Positions 51,209 to 64,000 of a DNA stretch of 64,000 nucleotides are shown one piece after another. The notes under the pieces were generated by a model that had not been told where the DNA came from, searched no databases, and saw only the letters and a list, made by a program, of their open reading frames with translations. The stretch comes from Selaginella tamariscina (Eukaryota; Streptophyta; Lycopodiopsida; Selaginellales; Selaginellaceae). Location: assembly GCA_003024785.1 (NCBI GenBank), contig PUQB01000439.1, positions 1-64,000 of the forward strand, in the 5' to 3' direction. Made by a program: the position numbers and the translations under genes. Each line of letters starts with the position of its first letter. The first letter of the stretch is position 1.

Positions 51209-51969
51209 TACATACACACACACACACCTCAAGAAGTCCTTTGCCAGTTGCAATTTCGACACCGAGCGTCCCAACAAAGCCGAGCATTGCAAAGCGTCCA
51301 AGCCATACACCCAAGCTTTGTCCAGTCTGCTCACATTTGATGATACTCTTGTGCCTTCTTCTCGAGCTTGTTCTTGGTACTGTATATATATACACACAAG
51401 AACATACACATATGCAAGTTTCATATATATGTATAGTTGCTAACTATAGATGTGTGTGTGCAGACTGCGTGTGTGTGTGTTTAATCACTTCACAAGTATA
51501 TCAACGTTGAAACTATATCTGTAGGTACACATACATCTCTCTCTCTCTCTCACACACACACACGTATATGTGTCCATGCCAGTATATGTACGAGAAGTAG
51601 AAAGTATGCATGTGAGAAGTAGAATGGTGCATTTCATTTGTACATCTCTATTCGTGTGTGTGTATACAGAGACACACACACACGCTGGTGCATTTCATTT
51701 GTACATATCTGTTCGTGTGTGTGTGTGTGCATACATATACACACCCACATATATATACATGTATATATCACGTATACGTATATCTGATGTATACATACCT
51801 GCTGAGATTGTTACTGGTCCAAAGAGGGATGAGGACGAAGAACGAAGAATTGGGGTGTTTGATGCTGTAATTGTTTGAGAATGTGTTGGGTGTGCGTGTT
51901 AATAAGACGTGGAATATGCGTGTGTTTACCTGTGATTTGGAAGAGCGTGCTTCTTAACGCAGCTGCCAT
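50980..51969 (-). CDS. SEP1-like (LIL4) light-harvesting-like thylakoid protein
   Basis: Four exons on the minus strand. Exon 1 MAAALRSTLFQIT and exon 2 (SNTPILRSSSSSLFGPVT) form a serine-rich transit-like N-terminus. Exon 3 carries GQSLGVWLGRFAMLGFVGTLGVEIATGKGLLE, an LHC/ELIP-type chlorophyll-binding helix with the glutamate and arginine that pair helices. Exon 4 gives a second hydrophobic segment (PALAITGVIGVITAFGIF) and ends RSASSE. This two-helix plan and the GKGLLE motif match plant stress-enhanced protein 1. Family role: light-stress-induced photoprotection in thylakoids. Exons are in frame without visible indels. It is divergent from SEC13 with 433 bases between start codons. Confidence 0.82.
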
Positions 51970-52213
51970 TGTAGAGTTGAGTGGATAGAAATGTGTTTAG
52001 GTCTACTGTTAACTTTAATATATACGTGTGTTAAAACATTATATCACTTTGCAATTATTTTAATTTTAATTATTGTATAAATTTAAATATTCTTTTTATT
52101 TAATTTTGATATTATTTTATTTATTCTGAAGTTAAAGTTTAGGATTGGACACAATTTATATTTACATTCCTTTCAAAAATCAACAATTAATATTTTTGAA
52201 TTATTGAAGATAA

Positions 52214-52247
<34 letters not shown>

Positions 52248-52402
52248 ATGCAATAGTGTTAAATCTATAATAAACTGTACTTAATAATGTTAATTATATA
52301 ATACAAAGAATAAAGAATGATTAATAAATGGTTAAAAATAATTATATATTATCAGGGACGGAATGTACTAGGCGATATTCCGTGAATCTGTTTTAGGGTT
52401 CT
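51970..52402. promoter_or_regulatory. Divergent promoter region between SEP1-like and SEC13 genes
   Basis: 433 bases holding both 5' flanks, including an AT repeat at 52218-52245 and a TTTAGGGTT telo-box-like word at 52392-52400 just before the SEC13 ATG. Confidence 0.55.
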
Positions 52403-54115
52403 ATGGCGACAGTGGCGACTGCTATGGCATCTCCGGCAGGTACTGGAGCTCCTCCTTCCTCACACAGCATCGAATCGGGGCACGGCGACATTGTACACGA
52501 TGCGCAGATGGATTACTACGGCAAGCGCCTCGCTACATGCTCCTCGGATCGCACGAATTCGGATCTTCTCGGTTCCGTCACAGTCTTCTCATGGTGAACA
52601 TCTGCTTGCTACACTCTCCGGTCACGAGGGCCCCGTCTGGCAAGTCGCCTGGGGTCATCCCAAGTTCGGATCCCTCCTCGCTTCCTGCTCTTACGATCAC
52701 AAGGTATGTAAAATCTTGCTAGATCCGCATGTTCAATTTGTCTTACTACATATAATGTACTAAGTATACGTCTGTTATAGACATTATATAATACAAAAGT
52801 ACTGTATAGCACACATAATACGTCTGTATGAGTGATTTTGATCTCTCTCTATATGTTTATTATTATATAAACATACTGAAATAACCACATGAATATGTAT
52901 ATGTGCGGGTAGTTATGTATGTGACTAACAATTGATATGAATTAGATGTCAATTGAAATGTATATATGGAGATTGTAAAGTTTACTTAATGAAACGGTAA
53001 TGACTTAAAATGTCCTATGCAGGTAATTATCTGGAAAGAGGCAGCGGAAAACAACTGGGTGCAAGCGCACATCTTCGAAGAACACGAGTCATCGGTCAAT
53101 AGCATAACCTGGGCACCGCATGATCTAGGGCTCATCCTCGCGTGTGCTTCATCCGACGGCTCGATTTCGGTCCTCACGAGCAAACCTGATGGTTCATGGG
53201 ATCGTGTAAAGCTACAGCAGGCGCATCCCGTTGGAGTTACTTCTGTTTCCTGGGTAAGTATATATATATATATATACGTGTGTACATGTGCACGCATCTC
53301 GAGAGACGCATATTTAGCTCTAAATATGTACTGTTTGCACACCAGAACTACATGTGTACATACTGCATCTTTTATGTTTTTACTTACATTTTCACAGGCA
53401 CACACACATAGAACACATCCGTTACTTGTGTTGTATATAACCCTGTGCTGCTCTATATGTGTATGTATATGTCTAGTACTAATTAACGTTAATCACCGTA
53501 TTAAACTAGGCACCTTCGTCTTTGCCTGGATCTCTGGTGGGCGATGCATCTGGAGTGTTGGTTCACAAGCTGGTATCGGGTGGATGTGATAACACTGTTA
53601 AAGTGTGGAAGTTCGCTGATGGACAGTGGAAAATGGACTGTTTTCCACCTCTTTCTATGCACTCTGATTGGGTTAGGTATGTATATACGCGTACGTATTT
53701 TGAAACTACATTGAATTTATATAGGGACGTTGCATGGGCTCCAAATTTAGGGTTGCCCAAGAACACTATCGCAAGTGCATCACAGGATGGGACGGTCGTG
53801 ATCTGGACACAGGCCCAGGAAGGAGACAGGTATTTCTTTTAAATGATTCTTAAGTAAAGACTTAATTAAATAGTATTATGCATTAAATTATTTTACAGTA
53901 TATATGTGTATGTGCGCACGCACGCCGGTGTATGTTTACACGTTTGTATTTTTAGGTGGGAAGGGAATATTCTTCATGACTTTAAGGTGCCAGTGTGGAG
54001 AGTGAGCTGGTCTTTAACTGGAAACATTCTCGCGGTTGCTGACGCTAGCAATAGCGTCACCCTTTGGAAGGAGTCCGTTGATGGTGCGTGGGTTCAAGTC
54101 AACACCATTCAGTAA
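52403..54115 (+). CDS. SEC13: SEC13-like WD40 protein (COPII coat and nuclear pore)
   Basis: A six-blade WD40 protein: [158 protein letters not shown], and [29 protein letters not shown]. Family role: the SEC13-SEC31 outer COPII coat and the NUP107 complex. Five exons or so, stop at 54113-54115. An indel in the first coding exon (AA at 52556-52557) shifts the frame between SSDRT and the next conserved residues. The plant family member is about 300 aa, as here. Confidence 0.88.
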
Positions 54116-54611
54116 TATGCCTCTTTATTTTAACATAACAAGGTACATGGTTTTAGATTTTCATATATATATGTGTGTGTGTGTATGTATCGCATATATA
54201 ATGTACATCGTCAGGAAATAGACGTGAAAGGGTATAATAGATAAAAACTTAATGCATGTAGTATAATAGTTTTCTAGATCTCCCATAGTATCTTTGTATG
54301 TGTTTAATTATATATGTAGTTATTTAATTCTTATTTTATTTTTAATGTTTGCAGGAGTTAAGTTCTTGACATATCTTTGTTTTTTCATTGAAATAGCAGT
54401 CATCCAATACATTATATATACTTTTCAGCTGTTTCACATCAATTATTGATAAATAAATTTAGATATATTGAATATCTTTAACTAGATTATATATATGAAT
54501 TGCATATATACAAATATCAGGATACGTGTATAAGACCGTGTATAACATGTAGATATTCAAATGCACAAAGTATGCAATTTATATTATTAAGTCTCCTAAG
54601 CAATGCTTAAC
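54116..54611. other. Intergenic region between convergent SEC13 and thioesterase genes
   Basis: AT-rich with a GT repeat near 54172. No gene seen; carries both 3' ends. Confidence 0.45.
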
Positions 54612-56405
54612 TCAGAGTTTAGAATCTAGTTTCCGTGTTCGTATTAGCCCTTCTTGTGCTGCAGATATCACTAGCTGCAAAATAAAAATCACATAAACAT
54701 CTACATATATCTCCTTGTGTGCGTGCGTGCGTGTGCGTGTGTGTGTTTGAGAGAGAGAGAGTACCTCTCACTTTGTGAATATATATGACCCGTTACAAGT
54801 GCTCGAGAAGAAGCGGCACGAGGACTTTCCATCTGCAAAATAATATTAAGGAAGAGTATATGAATGTTAATATTTATAATGTCAATAATAAGCAATGTAA
54901 TATATAATTAACAAAAACTGCACTATACCGAGAATAGATGCCATTGATCCACTTTAAGTGATTTATGGAACCAAAGCCTGTTAGACATTCACAAAAGCTT
55001 TAAAATATTTGTGCGTGCGTGCGTGCGTGTTTATAAATATGAATAAGATAGTAAAGTATATTATATTCAACATTAATAAAATATAAGCTTGACTCTTATA
55101 TTATAAGTTTAAAATATATTTACATATTATTCTACTGTTAATGAATTATATATGAAAACATTAAAGTATTACTGAAATATGTAAATAGATACATTTAATA
55201 TGTAAGTTCCTGTCATTGTTATCTTATTACTTACGTGTGGTCAAGGCTTAGTATATTAAGATTAGAATTATTTGTAATTTGATAAACGCTATCTGGTCCA
55301 CACGTCCAGCCATGTGGCTTTAAAGCACAGTCTAAGAATATCCAATCCGATGCATATGCTGCAATACATCTGTAAATAAACATGGTCCGTATATACATAA
55401 ATACGTGTGTAAATATATTTAACATATATATGACATAGCAAGAACGTATTCTTACCTATGTAATGCTTGGTCTCTTGAAATATCACCTTTAGCTCGAAGC
55501 CAAACCATTTGCCTAATAAACCATATAATTATAAACACATACATATATATAAGTCTTTATTATATATTTCAGTTTTCACCTGGAATCACATGGTTGTGGT
55601 TTGGTATGGTCCATATATTCACAGCAACGTACATCTAAGGGTCTCTCCTTTTTGAGGTTCTCCATTATTGCCTCTTTAATCGACCTGCATGTGTGTGTGT
55701 GTGTGTGTGCGTGCGTGTGTGATTTTTATACTAAATCTTAAATCACAATTGATAATTAGCTAATTTATATGCATATAAATTTTATGTGTGTGTTAACATA
55801 TACAATACTCACTCACGGTGAAAGATGAGAGCTGTAGAGGTATTTTTTCATACTCGCTTTCTTCAGGCATTAACTATTAATTATATTTAAGTTATTACTA
55901 AAGTAATATAATTAAAATTTGATTAAGAACCTTTTCCGGTTGCGGCACATCTGGCATGCTTATCTGGTGTTCAACGCCATTTTCTTCCCTCTATAAAACA
56001 TATACATAAATGCCACGTAATATCTAGTATGCATATACATTTACATACATATACATATGCATAAACATACACGCTATGTGTATATACATTGTACATACAT
56101 ACCTGAAACGAAGCAGCCATTGTGAAAATGATTTGATTGTTCTGAATTGCTCTCACAAAGCGGTTTGCAAAGTTACGAGAATCCTGAACTCTTTCAACTT
56201 GATATACAACTGGGACTGCAAATCCAGACATATATAGAATGAAAAAAATATATATATTAATGTGCACTTACCATTTGTATCACCGGGACGAAGAAAATAA
56301 GAATGGAGGCTGTGTACTAACAGAAACGGATTAACTGACTTACTCGCAGCTGCCAATGCCTGAAGGACTCATATATTCATCTCTCCCTCTCTCTCTCTCT
56401 GTCTG

Positions 56406-56436
<31 letters not shown>

Positions 56437-57903
56437 ATATATATATATCCACGAGGCATGCGTATACACACATATCCGCATATACATACATTTATACGTA
56501 CCTGACCAACTAGTTGGCCTCCAAACATCTGACGAAAAGTAAGAAGACTCGGTATCGAGAAACCACGATACATATCAATCTAGCAATAGAGAACATGCAT
56601 TTTAACATATAAGAAAATAAATATGTAGCAAACTGGAATTGTAGCACTATATACATATATGTATACTAAACTATATATATACGTACGTATGCATATTTAC
56701 GAATGAATTATTTTACCCCATTATTTCCAATTGCATGATTTTCTCTGCTGAGCTAGTAACCTCTGAGGACTCCCATATGTTCTTGTTGTATATTAGACAC
56801 CATGGTCAGGATCAAGGAGTAAACACGTCACCTGCAGAACATGACAGAATAGCCTATTTGTATTGTGTCGTGTGTGTGTGTGTGTTGTAGATATAATATA
56901 GAATATGTAGCTATGCGACCTTGTTAGAGGCAATTGCACCTTGAAACTCCTCGTGAGTTCCTACACATGAAAATAAGATCACAGAATTCTCTCTCTCTCT
57001 CTCACACACACAGACACACACAGACACACACACGCACACATGCACACGTATATAATACGTTCTTACCATATTCTGCTCGTTTGAGTACATTTCTTGGGTT
57101 TCCTGTAATAAGCTCTCCATTCCAAACAATGTATATTCCGCTGGGGATATTCACAAGTTTCTCCTTAGGTCCTGTCGGCTATAACGTTAGAACACATGCA
57201 CATACACACACGTGTATATATACACAATTGTGTAGCCTCTAAACTTCTAGTAAGTCTTAATTAAACGTACCAAATACCCTTGGTTGAACAGCCCGTGCTA
57301 GCTTTTCAATCGTTGCTATTGGAAGCTGTTGGAAACGTGGATTAGATCCAAGAAATTCCATCACTGTATAAAATAGATATTTCTATACACTATATACACA
57401 TATATCTGCATGTGTATGTACGTGTGTCTTATTGTACACACACATGTATCTACATACATACGACATAGAAAAGCATGCTGTATATGAACTTAATTTATGA
57501 TAAGCATTTGAGACAGTGTGTGTATCTCTCTCTTTATATATGTGTGTGTGTGTGCGCGCGCGCAATGTTATGCGCAAATATTCTACTTTTCTCCATTCTA
57601 TTGTCGATACTGATAAAGAACTAATGTTGCATTCTCTCTTCATTCGTCCACACACACACACATACATAATGACTGACACACACGTTATACATTATATACA
57701 TATGGTTTCAGCAAATGAACAAGTTCCAAATATAACTACACATGATAATATCTCAAAGACATGTACATACAAATACACACATATTACACATTTGTGTGCG
57801 CGTATTCATATACGCACGAATTTGTATGATTAATTTGAATGATACCTTGGATTAGAGAGACAGGTACATGATCAATTTCAAGAAATGCCGCATCTCTCTC
57901 CAT
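54612..57903 (-). CDS. Peroxisomal acyl-CoA thioesterase (ACOT8/TesB type)
   Basis: About a dozen exons, starting MERDAAFLEIDHVPVSLIQ and ending with the peroxisomal targeting tripeptide SKL before a TGA at 54612-54614. It hydrolyses acyl-CoA to free acid and CoA in peroxisomes (family knowledge). The N-terminal third (VMEFLGSNPRFQQLP, IYIVWNGELI) resembles the cyclic-nucleotide-binding-like domain of plant thioesterases. Then follow RGFSIP, FGGQLVGQALAAASKSVNPF, LVHSLHSYFLRPGD, VPVVYQVERVQDSRNFANRFVRAIQN, IIFTMAASFQ, then the second hot-dog fold (LRAKGDISRDQALHRCIAAYASDWIFL, LDHTMWFHKSLKVDQWHLF, ASSRALVTGHIY). Frame changes occur near 56795. AACCCTAAA lies 7 bases upstream of the ATG. Confidence 0.84.
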
Positions 57904-57909
57904 CGAGAA

Positions 57910-57918
57910 TTTAGGGTT
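57910..57918 (-). promoter_or_regulatory. Telo-box-like word before the thioesterase ATG
   Basis: Minus-strand AACCCTAAA separated from the ATG at 57903 by 6 bases, followed upstream by another CCCTAAA. Confidence 0.5.
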
Positions 57919-58033
57919 CTTGGTTTTAGGGTATAGGATGCACACTGAATGTGCGCCACACACGCACACGCACACGCACACGCACTGAGAGTGCTAAAGC
58001 ATTTATTGTGTGTCAAAAACTGGTAACAGCATA

Positions 58034-64000
<5,967 letters not shown>

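Overview
This window looks like nuclear DNA from a land plant. The evidence is the gene content: an ABC1K plastid kinase, a DRIP-type RING protein, a HAC/p300 acetyltransferase with TAZ and PHD fingers, an IQM protein, a SEP1-type LHC-like protein and SOQ1. The genes have many short exons separated by introns of about 50-250 bases, and nearly every intron carries a CA/GT, CT/GA or AT simple repeat. I cannot place it to genus. One strong caution applies: almost every gene keeps its conserved protein sequence but changes frame one or more times through single-base gaps, mostly in short homopolymers. I read this as residual consensus error of a long-read assembly more readily than as wholesale pseudogenisation, but I cannot prove it.

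Layout. 1-8.1 kb: two plus-strand genes, an ABC1-family kinase (5' end missing, with a run of repeated mini-exons) and a DRIP-like RING/RAWUL protein. 8.8-26 kb: a repeat island. It holds a short mitochondrial 26S rRNA insertion, a pogo-like transposase relic, and a nest of retrotransposons: an old Copia fragment, split by a younger Copia element with both LTRs and matching target duplications, which is itself interrupted by a solo LTR with a perfect 5-bp duplication and by a piece of a Ty3/Gypsy element. It continues with a decayed copy of the solo-LTR family, a tRNA-derived SINE and a small tandem array. 26.4-36.1 kb: three minus-strand genes (HAC-like acetyltransferase, folate-biopterin transporter, IQM-like protein). 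38.7-40.2 kb: a conserved membrane protein of unknown function.

41.4-47.7 kb: a tandem segmental duplication. Each unit holds an F-box/LRR/FBD gene (minus) divergent from an adenylate kinase gene (plus). The second adenylate kinase looks functional; the first is a pseudogene that lost its P-loop lysine and its middle exons. 47.7-51 kb: AT-rich DNA with one MITE-like element. 51-64 kb: a compact gene cluster: SEP1-like LHC-like protein (minus), SEC13 (plus), a peroxisomal acyl-CoA thioesterase ending in SKL (minus) and SOQ1 (minus, running off the right edge).

The genes do not form a pathway. Several products are expected in the plastid (ABC1K, SEP1, SOQ1, perhaps the folate transporter), and SEP1 and SOQ1 both belong to photoprotection families, but in a plant genome I treat this proximity as probably coincidental.
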